Assembly: GCA_037127255.1 (NCBI GenBank) | Contig: JBANSL010000003.1 | Span: forward strand, 374,501-438,500 | DNA from: Persicaria tinctoria | Lineage: Eukaryota; Streptophyta; Magnoliopsida; Caryophyllales; Polygonaceae | Direction: 5' to 3' | Length of the DNA: 64,000 nt | Shown here: in pieces, positions 24,170 to 35,587 of the stretch | How positions within the stretch are numbered: position 1 is the stretch's first letter | Layout: the number at the start of each line of letters is the position of its first letter | Notes under the pieces: generated by a model | Told to the model about the DNA's origin: nothing | The model's database searches: none | The model's input: the letters and a program-made list of their open reading frames with translations, nothing else | Program-made: the position numbers and the translations under genes

Positions 24170-24660
24170 TCTATTCAACTTTGGCAGGACCTGCACATAC
24201 GTTAAGCCTACAAATTCCAAATACCAAACAAAAGTCTAAGCAAATCAAGAGGGCGCAAAGACCACTATATGGATAAATCGTCATGACACAGCTGAAAAAC
24301 AAATCAACCCACAATCAATGAATCAATCAACCAAAACAAAATGAAGAGCATAATCCTAAATAACTATGAACCAAATAGAAATCCGACTGAACGTGGATGA
24401 AAGACTCGGCGGGAGGATGTGGATAGTGAACGGCTAAGCGCGTGGGAAAACTGATGCTGACACAATGTTTCACTGTTGGGGAAACGGATAGTAGGCAATA
24501 GACAACTCCTGGGGAAGTGTGTATCACACGACGTTCCCCCACCTAGATGAGAGATCCGAATCACATACATTGCCACAATCCACTCGATCTACAGGGCCGC
24601 AAGACTACTCCTCATCTGTAACTAACCACAACCCAACAAGTCAAAGCCTCCCGACAATAA
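24170..24660 (-). mobile_element. Copy of the non-coding retroposon family (5'/middle part)
   Basis: On the minus strand it matches 42955-43200: GGTTGTGGTTAGTT, GAGGAGTAGTCTTGCGGCCC, GGGGGAACGTCGTGTGAT, CACACTTCCCCAGGAGT and CCCACGCGCTTAGCC have counterparts in the same order. The usual poly-A 3' end is not evident here. No protein is encoded. Confidence 0.7.
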
Positions 24661-24917
24661 GAACCCTATCAGCCCGAATACCGAGTTGAGAATGTTTTTA
24701 ATTTTGCGAGATTAGTTCAAAGTTATTATTCATTTAAATCACAAAACCAAAAGAATAGAGGAAACACACACATATAGAGAGAGAGGTGGTGGTTAAGATG
24801 TATTCATGCCCTAGGATGTATCTTGTACGCAAATCTAGGTCGTTGACAGAAAAGAGATGGATCACCGAGATTAAAAGGTTTTATTTTATTTTTGCTATAT
24901 ATAAAAAGGGGTAAGAC

Positions 24918-25376
24918 TAGACCTGTCAAAACACAACCCGACCCGGTGACCCGACCCGACCGACCCGAAAAATTTCCGACCCGAACCCGAAAATTTTGGC
25001 CCGAAATTTTTTTCCGACCCGAACCCGAAAAACCCGAAATTTTCCGGGTAATCTGGGTTTCGACCCGTTGACCCGATTGACCCGGTAATTTTGACCCGAT
25101 TGACCCGATGACCCGATTGACTTATAATTATATATAATTATTTTTTTAATATATAATTAAAATTTATCACGAAATTATCAAATAATAAATTTTTTAATTT
25201 AAAAAAGAAAAAATTGACAAACCCGAAATCGACCCGAACCCGACCCGAAACCCGATCAAACCCGAGTTCGAGTCAACCCGAAAAACCCGAAACCCGTTTT
25301 ACCCGAGACCCGTTTTACCCGAAACCCGAAGTGACCGGACCCGAACCCGACCCGAATGACCCGTTTGACAGGTCTA
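24918..25376. mobile_element. hAT-type MITE built of GACCCG repeats, 8-bp TSD
   Basis: TIRs TAGACCTGTCAAA / TTTGACAGGTCTA are flanked by the exact 8-bp duplication GGTAAGAC at 24910-24917 and 25377-25384. Both arms are dense arrays of GACCCG and CCCGAAA variants; the centre is AT-rich. It is non-coding. Confidence 0.9.
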
Positions 25377-25398
25377 GGTAAGACCCACTAAATCTTTA

Positions 25399-26053
25399 GA
25401 GCATCAACATTGGTGAGCCTCAAGACTCATAAAATTGGCCACCTAAGCAAATTTGTTTTAAAAAAAAAAGGAAATGGTAAGGGACTCAATTAAAGTCCCC
25501 TAAATAAGGGTTTGGTTGAATTGGTCTCATAGCTCCAAAATCAAAGCATGCATTAAATGCCAAACCCACTTGCAACATTGGTGTGCCAAGGAGCTCACAT
25601 GTGGGCCAATCACAAGGTGCCACGTGCCAGCGCAATTAATTAAATTATTTAAAACATTTTTAGTCTATTTTTTGTAAATAAAAAAAAATAAAAATTTATT
25701 TTCAAGTGTGAAATAATTTTCTCTAACCATAGACATCCATTTTGCAAATGTTTTTTTTAAAAAAAATTAATATCAATAATATCCATATACTATTATTATA
25801 ATAATATTATAATAATAATAATACCTATAATAATAATAATAAATAATAAGGATAAAGAACTAAATAATAATAATGATTAAATAATTGAAAAGGCTAAATA
25901 GTAAAAAGTAAGTTAAGGGCTCGGATCCGGGCTCACGAATGGAGGTGAAAATAATTAAAAGCTAGAATGAGACCCTTAAGCTGATGTGGCAAAGGAAAAG
26001 TAAGTTAAGAGTCTAGGTGTTAAGTGCCTCAAGGTCCACCAATGTTCATGCTC
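25399..26053. mobile_element. PIF/Harbinger MITE (GAGCAT family), TSD TTA
   Basis: The left end GAGCATCAACATTGGTG and the inverted right end CACCAATGTTCATGCTC are flanked by TTA (25396-25398, 26054-26056). The interior is AT-rich with TAA runs. It is non-coding, a common plant MITE type. Confidence 0.8.
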
Positions 26054-26099
26054 TTACTCACCCCATTACCCAGGCGTGTGTACACCCCCCATGTGATTT

Positions 26100-26640
26100 C
26101 GTTGCTTTTAAAAAAAATTCAATTTTACTGAATAATGTTTCACATGCTACCGAATAATGTTATGTTTTTTTCCACCCATTTCAGATCAAAATTTGTCATT
26201 TTCACTTAATAATTTGTCACATGCTACCGAATAATGTTTGAGTTAATATTCAACATCAACCCAAATATTATTCGATGTCAAATCCCTAAACAATACTTAC
26301 GATTTATACGAATAATGCTTCATAGTTCACCGACTAATATTTTACATTTTACCTTTCATTAATTAGATTATCGAGAACATTTGTAACCGCCGCATATTCC
26401 CATCCAAATTTTCATAAATTCTGCTGAATAATGCACCGAAGTTAATTGAATAATCATGAAATTTGTCCTAAACCTCTCCTACTTGATGTGTTGAGATTAA
26501 AAAAAATTGACTTCTATAAATGAATAATTAATCATTACATATTTACTGAATAATGCTTGTATTTCACCGAATAAGGTTTTAAGTGTACACGAATAATAAT
26601 AGTAACCATTATAAAAATTCGTATACAACGCCATAAGTCA
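26100..26640. repeat. Intergenic field of CGAATAATG motifs
   Basis: ACCGAATAATG or a close variant occurs about a dozen times at irregular spacing. It resembles the field at 19030-19430. No gene is seen. Confidence 0.6.
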
Positions 26641-26722
26641 CATTGGCAACAACATACCTTAGCTCTAAAGAGCCCAAATCAATCTCCATTCACATTCCCC
26701 CTAAGACCGGTACCCCACTTTC

Positions 26723-27938
26723 TGTTGAGATTTGGTGTAGAAGAACACACCTTTCATTAATTCATAAAGGAGAATATATAGAGCAAATACAACGATGATG
26801 ATGGAAATGGTGGAGAGAGAGGTTGAGTGAATTACTCTAACAACCTTGACTAATTCTACCAAACCTAAATAATTAAATTCTAAAATAATAATATATAAAT
26901 TATTTTCCTAATATTCTCCCGCAGATGAAGCAAGAGATATCGAAACTGAAAACTGGATAAATATAGAATAAATCATAAATAAAAGTTTTTTTTTTAAATG
27001 AACAACTTCGGCGGCAACGACGGACTTGCCGGTTTCGAGGAGCTTCTTGGTGAGGTTACCGGTACCAGGACTTGATCTCGAGGATGACATCGGTGGCCTC
27101 GATTTTGGCCTTGCCGACGATGGCTTCGACAACCATGGGGTTCTTGAGGATGTGCTGGCCTCTGAACTTGAAGAAGGGGATCCCGCCTTGGAAGGGATTC
27201 GCCGACGCTTTCGGCTTCTCCTTCCTGATCTTCCCACCCGCCATTGTTGATAGTTTGGAGAGGGTAGCGGGTTCTCTGTTAGACCAAGAAGGTGCTTTCA
27301 TGGCTGATCGGACTGAGATTGGGTATGAGATGTGTGTGAATGTTAAGATTGGATCGATTCGCCCGAAGGCGGGTTTGTGTGGTCGATATGGTTTTGACCG
27401 AAAGTTGGTTGGCAAAAGCCAAAAATTGGATTAGCACGACGGCGATCTTGTGTGGCCGAAATGGGTTTTGGCCGATGAAAAGTAAGAATAAAGGTCGACG
27501 TGGTTTTGGCCGAAATTTGGATGGCAAAAGCCAAAAATTTTGGTTAGTGTGGAAGGCAAGCGGAAACGGTTTTGTAATGGCCAGAGCCAAATTTAGATTG
27601 CTCGGAGGCGGTTTTGAGGTGGCCTAAGCCGTAGGATTGGTTTCCTGGCAACATGCCGAAGCATTGGTTTGTGCCGAAATTTGGATAGTTGCCCGGAGGC
27701 GGAAATTGGAGAGGATCAAAGCCATTAGGCGAAAGGCTCGGATACCATGTTGAGATTTGGTGTAGAAGAACACACCTTTCATTAATTCATAAAGGAGAAT
27801 ATATAGAGCAAATACAACGATGATGATGGAGATGGTGGAGAGAGAGGTTGAGTGAATTACTCTAACAACCTTGACTAATTCTACTAAACCTAAATAATTA
27901 AATTCTAAAATAATAATATATAAATTATTTTCCTAATA
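26723..27938 (-). mobile_element. TRIM-like LTR retroelement, 1216 bp, TSD CTTTC, with gene cargo
   Basis: Two 191-bp direct repeats (26723-26913 and 27748-27938) differ at only about two positions and are flanked by the 5-bp duplication CTTTC (26718-26722, 27939-27943). On the minus strand a primer-binding site TGGTATCCGAGCC (initiator Met tRNA type) follows the right-hand LTR at once, and a purine tract (TGCGGGAGAA) precedes the left-hand LTR. There is no gag or pol. The 834-bp interior holds a captured DIM1 fragment and an imperfect tandem repeat of a TTTTGGCCGAAA-type unit (27375-27610). Near-identical LTRs mean a recent insertion. Confidence 0.9.
26998..27244 (-). pseudogene. Captured 5' part of a DIM1-type rRNA dimethyltransferase gene
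   Basis: From ATG at 27244 the frame reads MAGGKIRKEKPKAS, then FQGGIPFFKFRGQHILKNPM and AIVGKAKIEATDVILEI. This is the start of the 18S rRNA adenine dimethyltransferase DIM1, up to its SAM-binding motif. At about 27072 a one-base insertion shifts the frame; the next frame continues GTGNLTKKLLETGKSV. Coding similarity ends near 27000 next to an A-run. The host gene normally continues for hundreds of residues, so only the first quarter is present. No introns are seen, which fits capture through RNA. It lies inside the TRIM-like element. Confidence 0.85.
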
Positions 27939-27943
27939 CTTTC

Positions 27944-28229
27944 TTCTGTGCAAATCACAATTTCAAATAGAATCCAAATAAGTTGATGCTTACCCATTAA
28001 TGGAGGCCGGAAGCTCGATGACAACACCAAACAAAGACCACAATCGGCTCCTCGTAGACCCTTGGACTTGATTCGCCAAATAGACTAGATTCGACCCTTC
28101 GACCGGAGAGCTCGACCTTCAAAGTGAGACTTCGTCGCGCCAATTTCGAAGTAATATATAAGCTCAGCCTTTCGACTAGAATCGCTCCTTTTGAAGAACC
28201 GACACCTCCTCGCACCCCTTTCGACAAAA
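27944..28229. other. Intergenic sequence, no gene recognised
   Basis: Low-copy-looking sequence between the TRIM and the 335-bp tandem repeat. Frames on the minus strand are short and unrecognised. Confidence 0.3.
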
Positions 28230-28900
28230 CGAGTGTCCGTAACTCTTAGAGTGAGGCACGTTGCCTTCATTCCGGGGCGATTTGGGCATGTTTTATGGAC
28301 CTATTGCCTAATTAGCATCACACCTTATCCGGTCCAAAAAAGTTTGGGTTTTAAATTTTTTTGAGATATTTCATGGACTACCCCCTTGGAAAAAGTCCAC
28401 ATTCCAAGCTGATAGAAAAATGATTTTTTTTGGCATCTTTGAGGAGGATTTCTCATGAAATGTTCTCGGTAAAGTCGTAGGCCTTAAAGTTAACTTCTCA
28501 GCGAGCCCTCAAATGGCCCGATCAGGCAAACGCAACCTTGTTTTTTTTTTTCTGAAATACCAAGCGAGTGTCTGTAACTCCTATAGCGAGGCACGTTACC
28601 TTCATTTCGGGGCTATTTGGGCATCTCAGGTGGGTGTTTCATGGACTTATTGCCTAATTAACATCACACCTTATCCGGTCCAAGGAATTTTGGGTTTTAT
28701 ATTTTTTGAGATTTTAAGATTTTCCGTGGACTACCCCCATTTGGAAAATGTCCACATTCCAAGCTGATAGAAAAATGATTTTTTTTGGCATGTTCGAGGA
28801 TTTCTCAGAAAATGTCCTTAGTAAAATCGTAGACCTTGAAATTAGCTTCCCACCGAGCCCTCAAATGGCCCAATCCGACAAACGCATCCCTGGTTTTTTT
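28230..28900. repeat. 335-bp tandem repeat, two full copies (third partial near 29660-29820)
   Basis: Units share GCACGTT.CCTTCATT, TATTGCCTAATTA.CATCACA, CACCTTATCCGGTCCAA, CATTCCAAGCTGATAGAAAA and CCGAGCCCTCAAATGGCCC-type words at an offset of 335. A decayed third copy (GAAAATGTCC..AGCTGATA, TCAGTAAAGTCGTA) appears at about 29660-29820. Confidence 0.85.
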
Positions 28901-28905
28901 TGAAA

Positions 28906-29030
28906 CACTAGTAGAAAAATGTGAATTTAGCAAGCTAAATAAGAGCCCGGGTGTGCTATATCCTGGGTCTAATATGGTTCAATGGTATTTATTTATTTTT
29001 AAAAAAAAATGATACAGTATAAAACCCGGG
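28906..29030 (+). mobile_element. Possible CACTA transposon end
   Basis: CACTAGTAGAAAAATG at 28906 resembles a CACTA terminal repeat and is followed by sub-terminal words around AGCCCGGG that reappear at 29320-29370. No matching right end is found, so it is a remnant at most. Confidence 0.35.
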
Positions 29031-29034
29031 TATG

Positions 29035-29309
29035 AAGCACGTCCTGCTGTACCGCTGGCCTGCGGTGCCAGTACTCAGTGGTGCTTGGCTTTGTTCTTCG
29101 CCGACTTCCTCAACTTTTTTGGGAGTTGATCTTCTTGGGTCGTCTTGTTGTAGGGTTTATTTCTGCTTGTTTCATTTCGCTTGTTGTTTGTATTTCCGTC
29201 TGCTTAGGTTGTATGTTTGACGGTTCACCATCTGCCGACTTTGTCGGCCTCTCGGTGAGTCAGACTTGTCTGACCATCGAATTTTTACCTACCTTATAAA
29301 AAAAAAACA
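29035..29309 (+). mobile_element. 5'-truncated copy of the poly-A retroposon family
   Basis: The 3' part (TTGTATGTTTGACGGTTCAC, CGACTTTGTCGGCCTCTCG, CAGACTTGTCTGACC, TCGAATTTTTACCTACC, poly-A) matches the 3' end of the full element at 41939-43419. No exact target duplication is found. Confidence 0.7.
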
Positions 29310-30296
29310 AATCAAATATAACCCGAAGCTAAAAAAATCCGGGCTATTATGTCGTTCTAATAACCCGGGCGTTTCATCAACCCCTTCCCTCCGGGCTTTT
29401 CTGTACCCACTCCACCAGTCCAAAAAAAAACCGTAATAAGGTCCGTGATATAAAACACTGGCCTGAAATCATGTAATTCCACAATAGCTCGCCCAAATCA
29501 AAACTAGGTCGCCCAAATCAAAACTGAAATCCTAAAGGTCCCAAATCGAGATTGAGATTTGGCCAGAGGGAGAGTTCCCTTCGTCATCGTCACCATCTTC
29601 ACCATCTTCGCCTGCACCCGTCCAAAGCCATCGAAACTAAAATCACCGTCTTCACCTTCTTCACCATTTGGAAAATGTCCAGCTGATAAAAAAATACATA
29701 TTAAATTTAACATTTTTTTGGAAGCTGATAGAAAAATACATATTAAAAATCCAATTTATCCGATTTCTTCAGTAAAGTCGTAAGTCTGGAGTTAGCTAGC
29801 TTTCCAACCGAGCATGTGTGAATTAGAGCCGAAATTAATTTAACATATATTCCTAACCACTGGGTAGAAATACATATTAAATTAACAAGAGTCGAAGACC
29901 AACTTGGGAAGATACCAAATGAATTGGGGCGGCAAAACATCCTACTCGGACAGCCCGGAATAAGGCCCAAAACAATTCAATAATGTTTTCCGGCCCACAC
30001 AATCCTATTCAATCTCTTCTACCGGCCCTCAAAATTAAATTAAAATTAATGTAGTACTCCACTGTATAACAGCAAAGCAAAGAATGCCGCTGTTCCCGAA
30101 ATTGACTTCCTTGATCCGCGCACCCCTCTAATTTTGATTTTTATTGTAACTGAGCGGCTGCTGCTGGTGAGTGGTGGCGTGACGGTGCCGCTTTCTTCCA
30201 CCCAATCCCCTTCCTTTTCCCCTCCTATACCTATCCCTATCCCCATCCCCCCAATCATAACAATCTGCTCTGCTTTGAAGCTTTCTTCGGAAGCCG
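29310..30296. other. Intergenic region and cathepsin B upstream sequence
   Basis: It contains CACTA-like sub-terminal words (29320-29370), the decayed third copy of the 335-bp repeat (29660-29820) and, from about 30060, the pyrimidine-rich leader before the cathepsin B start codon. No separate gene is recognised. Confidence 0.4.
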
Positions 30297-33200
30297 ATGG
30301 CGCCCCTTTTCTCCAATCTCCTATTCGTTGCCGCCATCGCTGGCTTCCTCTCTCAGGTATTCTCCGATTTTTGCCCCCTTTTCCTCGGAATTCAATTTCA
30401 AGATTACGATCGCCAGTAGAGAGGTGTTGTTTCGATTTCGATTGGATCATATTATATTATATTATATTTATTTTGAACTGAATCTTCAGTTTTCGTTCCC
30501 TTTTGCTCATGTCTGATTGCGGTGACAATTCCCCAGTTTAGCCTAAGTTAATTTCGACTTTATTCACTTAACTAAGATGTTCATATTCATAACTGTACCT
30601 TTTGTTTCTGTTTTTCGGGAATTGCCTTCAAATCCGGGTGGGGAATTGAGATAGGAGATGTGGGGATCCGATTTGATTTACTGACTAGCAAACAGGGATT
30701 GCTCAAAATCTCCAAATTTGTATACGACAGCTGTGCTTTGTTATCTGATAACTGAATTACAACTGCCGTCTGGCACCGGTACCTTATCCGTCAAACCCCA
30801 TACCTTTGTGTTTGGAAGAGCCTAACATCAATTCATACCACTGAGCCATTTCATGCTTTACACTTGTATCAGACTTAATATCAAAATACTCCATTACACC
30901 CTCTATATATTTACCTCTTCAAGACTTAATATCAAAATCTAATCAAGCACCCAATATCACATCTCGTATTATACTGAAGCCAATACCTTATACACTGGTG
31001 CGCATATGCTAATCCGTTGTACTCCCTATTTTGGAAATGTTGCTTCTAATGTTGAATGAATGTTAAAGAGTATTTCAACTTCTGATGATTTCCATATCCT
31101 TATTGCTCTGGTGTATTGGGACCTTTTTATGTTGTGCACACGTTTTAAACCTTTGAGCATGAAAATATGGATATCCTCTGGGAGACGGAGCAACAAGAGT
31201 CTTCTTAATTCAGTTCATGTTGTTTAGTTATGTTTGCTTATGCTTCATGGCTATCCATTTTGTGACATGAATATTGTTCCTTTTCCCTTGATTTCCAGTT
31301 ATAAAGTAGCAAACAAGAGCAGTGAGAGCTTTGATTTTTACTTGGACACAATGTGATTTTAATGCCACTTTTTGAAGCTTCTTTCCCTTTCTTTAATTTT
31401 CTTCAGGTTCTTATTGTTGAATCGGCTTCTGAGCTGAAGCTAAGCTCCAAGATTCTTCAGGTACACCATCTTTACTCCTTAAGATACCTTATTTATTATT
31501 TATATACTATTGAATTGTTTCTTTTACACTGCTAATAAATATGTCTACCAGGAATCTATCATCAATGAGATAAACACCCACCCTCACGCTGGATGGGAAG
31601 CTGCCAGCAATGACAAGTTCAGTGATTATACCGTGAGACTCTTAACCTGCCTTCATCTCCCTTGTTTTCTTTTTTCTCTCTCTCTTTTTTTTTTTGAAAC
31701 AAACGGTAGGTCTTCTGAACCAGTGTTCTGTTTAATGGCTGATGTTCTTAAGGTTGGCCAATTCAAGTACATTCTTGGGGCTAAATCAGCACCTGAGAGT
31801 CTTAAGAAAAGCATTCCTGTTGTAAGTCATTCTAGAACCCTAAAGCTTCCTACCGAGTTTGATGCCAGGACAGCTTGGCCTCAGTGTGCTACGATTGGTA
31901 GAATCCTAGGTCAGTTACTTTATAAATTTCAGCTCCTTAGCTTGTCTGATTGTTCGATTCTGTTGATAGTACTTGTATACTCGTGCTCTGTTCTAATTAT
32001 TTCCTGACATGTTGCCTCTGTTATGCTGTTGGATTTGATTCTGGACTAAAGATCAGGTAATGAACCTCACCATTTTGCCTGTTTAAAAATCAAATTACTA
32101 GGTTTTTGCATCACTAGTGGGTTGCCTAATGGTGTTTTGTTTCTTCTGAGTATCTTTTTCAGGGTCACTGTGGTTCTTGTTGGGCATTTGGTGCCGTGGA
32201 ATCACTTTCTGATCGTTTCTGCATCCAGTTTGGAAAGGTAGATTTTAACAGTCGATGAACAATATGTTGAACAACTGTTTGGTTTGAGTCAGAAAAGACA
32301 TTTGCACTTTTTCATAACCTTCTTCTGTGCAGAACACTTCGCTCTCTGTGAATGACCTCTTATCATGCTGTGGGTTCATGTGTGGAGCTGGATGTAACGG
32401 TGGGTATCCTATCAGTGCCTGGCGTTACTTTGTGCACCATGGAGTTGTCACTGAAGAGGTAAAACAGCTACTCTCTCAAATCTCAACCTCATAAAAGCAA
32501 GGCCTTTCAGTTACCATGGGAAACACATGGAAATGCTTATGACAACCTTTTGGCTGGCAGTGTGATCCCTATTTCGATGATACTGGTTGTTCTCACCCCG
32601 GTTGTGAACCTGGATATCCCACACCAAAGTGTCACCGAAAATGCAAAGATGGGAACCAATTATGGAAGAAAGCAAAGCACTACAGTGTGAGCACCTACAG
32701 AGTTAAGTCCGACCCACATGACATTATGGCTGAGGTGTACAAGAACGGACCAGTTGAAGTCTCCTATACCGTTTATGAGGTAGGGGAAGATTATTTCTAA
32801 TGTTAATATTGTCTTTATCAAGGACCTCAATTATAAGGAATAAGCATCCTATAGCAACGAAAAAGCTTGAATGTTTCTTCATGTAATTACCCTCCTTTGA
32901 GTCTTTGACCTTATGATGCATGTAATGATGTGTACAGGATTTTGCTCATTACAAGTCTGGCGTCTACAAGCACGTGACTGGTGATGCTCTGGGAGGACAT
33001 GCTGTGAAGCTCATTGGATGGGGAACTTCAGATGCCGGAGAAGATTATTGGGTAAGCGATACATAATCCCGTCTCCGTCCAGTCCAGTCCAGTCCAGTAC
33101 ACACTTGTTCCATTTAAGATATCAATGAGAGAATGAGATCCCAAACTAAATGTTCCATTCTTTTCTCTCATTGCAGCTTGTAGCAAACCAGTGGAACAAG

Positions 33201-33465
33201 GGCTGGGGTGAGGTAATATTTCTAGTTTAAATGAATCCTTTTTATGATATACAATCAAAGTTAGTTGAGAAGGCACTTAGCTTTTTATGACTGAGAAATT
33301 TGGATTGATTATTGGCAGAATGGATACTTCAAGATCAGAAGAGGAACCAACGAGTGTGGTATCGAAGGGGATGTTGTAGCTGGGCTGCCATCGTCCAAAA
33401 ATGTGGCAGACACCCTTATCAGCTTTCCAGAGGTGCTTGACGCTGCCCGTGATGCTTCTTTATAG
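30297..33465 (+). CDS. Cathepsin B-like cysteine protease (11 exons including a 5-nt microexon, 357 aa)
   Basis: Papain-family (C1A) protease; plant cathepsin B acts in vacuolar proteolysis, programmed cell death and defence. Exons: 30297-30356, 31407-31460, 31552-31632, 31753-31909, 32052-32056, 32163-32237, 32333-32458, 32561-32779, 32938-33051, 33177-33212, 33319-33465 (1074 nt). The first exon is a signal peptide ([20 protein letters not shown]). The propeptide follows, then the mature enzyme from about [14 protein letters not shown]. Catalytic residues are Gln119 (oxyanion hole), Cys125 in GHCGSCWAF, His280 in [12 protein letters not shown] and Asn301 in [10 protein letters not shown] cathepsin-B occluding-loop region ([16 protein letters not shown]) is present. 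Without the microexon ATCAG (32052-32056) the residues Asp-Gln before GHCGSCW cannot be made. No break is seen, and the end LPSSKN..AARDASL is plant-like. Confidence 0.93.
32052..32056 (+). other. 5-nt microexon of cathepsin B
   Basis: ATCAG lies between an AAAG acceptor and a GTAATG donor. With the last G of the exon ending at 31909 it makes GAT CAG (Asp-Gln), restoring the [11 protein letters not shown] sequence. Both flanking introns are short (142 and 106 nt). Confidence 0.85.
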
Positions 33466-34852
33466 ATAGGATGAATCAAAGGACAGCCGAGTCAGGTGGG
33501 TGGTTTAAGAAGTTGCTAGACTGAATTATCACGTACGTATTATAGTGAAGAAGAAGTTAATTGGGAAACAGTTGGTTGGTTGGTTACCTTGATTTGCTTG
33601 CATCATTTCTCAAATATTTGTATTCAATAGCACTGATTTATCAGATGCTTTGAGATGAGAATGGAATGATCCACCCTCGTGTAAATGTAACTTATAGCCG
33701 CTGCTGGTGAACGAAAGCAAAGGAATCGAATGAACTGGCTAGGCTTTAAATCAATAAGAACTCAACTCCTTGTATTATGTAAATTTGGTGTTTTTATGTT
33801 CCTACTACTACTAGTGTTCCCACCCAGACCCGACCCAGTACATCTGTACATGTACATGATTGAAATGCTATCTCAATCAAGACTTAGACTTGGGTTTTTG
33901 GGGGATCGATCGAGAATGAAAGGGAAATCCAAATCCAAACTAGTTTCTCAATCAAGTCCAGAGTTTCCACTCCAGTCTCTCTAGAATCTAGATTTAGATG
34001 GATTCGGAGCTGCCTTTATTTTATTTTATTTACAACTTAAGAATACAGAGGTACGAGTCTATAGAACATATCCTGTTCAAATGTGGTCGTTCGGAGTCAG
34101 CTGCCCTTATGATCGATCGATCAGAATCATCAGAGTATCACCCTTTTCTCTTTCTTTTTCCCTTTTTTTTTTGGCAAAGAATTAGGCATTCCTAGAGCGC
34201 GATGGATGATTCCACTAAAAAATTTCCTTCTCAAAATAAATACACAAATAAATGGATGATTCGAGTAAAACCCCTAAAACAGGAATTTCAAACTATCACC
34301 AATATATATTACGGACGTGTCTTAAAGAACTTGTTAATAGTTGGCAAAACTTGACCCAAATCCGAAAACCCGACTCGGAACCGATTGTCCTGCCCACCGA
34401 CCCAAAATCCGAATAACCGATAACCGAAACACACCTAAGTCTGAATAAATCGAACCCGATTCAACCGAAACCCATTAAGACCTGAACCCGTTATAACCGA
34501 AATCCGAAATAACACGAACTTTAAGATACATTCTAGTAAATTTTTAAAAATGAATATTGAAATAATGAAAACTTAAGACAATGCCAACCTGGAGTAACCG
34601 AAAATCAAGACAATCGAAACACGATCCAACCGAAACCCGAACCCGACCCAAACCGAATGACCAAATTATTTGACATTACTCGAAATCTGAATGATCCGAA
34701 ACCCGAATTGATCCGCCTGATTGCCACGTACCTTATTTTTCCACCATATTGCGTTTTAATAATATCAATTAATTGTGAATTAAATTATAGTATTTGATTG
34801 ATTGACTCACTCAAATGAAGAGAATAGTTGAACAAATTCTCCATCATCTATA
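33466..34852. other. Intergenic region 3' of cathepsin B
   Basis: It holds the 3' untranslated region, then mostly unrecognised sequence. A short frame at about 34052-34100 (YESIEHILFKCGRS) resembles the zinc-binding part of a LINE and may be a remnant. 34331-34722 is annotated separately. Confidence 0.4.
34331..34722. repeat. Degenerate CCGAAACCCGA-rich MITE-like stretch
   Basis: Dense ACCCGA, ACCGAAA and CCGAAT words resemble the hAT MITE at 24918-25376, but ends and target duplication are not clear. It is probably an old relative. Confidence 0.45.
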
Positions 34853-35089
34853 CTCCCTCCGTTCGACAAAACTTGACGTTTTACTATTCACGCACGCTTT
34901 TTTATGAGCTAAAAACTATATAAAATATCTAGTTTTTGTAATAATTTTTTTAACAATTTCGTAGTTATTATTAATGAGTACAAACTTGTTAAAAAAATTT
35001 TTTTAAAAAATAAATATTTTATATAGTTTTTATCATTCTAAAAAAGCGTGCGTGAATAGTAAACGACAAGTTTTGCCGAACGGAGAGAG
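34853..35089. mobile_element. Stowaway MITE, TSD TA
   Basis: TIR CTCCCTCCGTTCGACAAAAC and its inverse ending CGGAGAGAG, flanked by TA (34851-34852, 35090-35091). It is 237 bp, AT-rich and non-coding. Confidence 0.9.
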
Positions 35090-35215
35090 TATATATAATA
35101 CTCGTATACCGATAGACACCATTGAATTGAATAATTAATAGTAATTCGATATATAGATATATAGCTAGTGCCTAGTTGGAGTAGGTAAAGGCGTAAAGTA
35201 AGGTAATACGTAGTA

Positions 35216-35450
35216 CTCCCTCCGTTCCAAAATAGATGGTCTTTTACTTTTTGGCACGCTTTTTAAGGAGCGGAAAACTCTATAAAATATTATTTTTTTG
35301 ATTAAAATTTTTATACTATTTTATACTTATTACTAATAAGTATCTAATTATATAAAAAAAATTAATTAAAAAATAATATTTCATAGAGTTTTTCACTCCT
35401 TAAAAAGCGTGTCGAAAAGTAAAAGACCATGTATTTTGGAACGGAGGGAG
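35216..35450. mobile_element. Stowaway MITE, TSD TA
   Basis: TIR CTCCCTCCGTTCCAAAATAG, inverse end ATTTTGGAACGGAGGGAG, TA on both sides. It is 235 bp and a different subfamily from the one at 34853. Confidence 0.93.
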
Positions 35451-35587
35451 TATATACTCCAATTAATTAAGCGTAACCCTGTCAGTGTCACCTCTCGTAA
35501 GACGTCGTAACGTACGTGTAGTAACTGTGATACTTTGGCATGTAGTAAGAGAACAGTAACCTGCAGCTAGCTAGCTCATACCATACG

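Noticed and set aside
30046..30450. Minus-strand frame of 134 codons before cathepsin B
   Set aside because: Antisense to the leader and first exon; repetitive Gly/Ile/Arg composition and no similarity.
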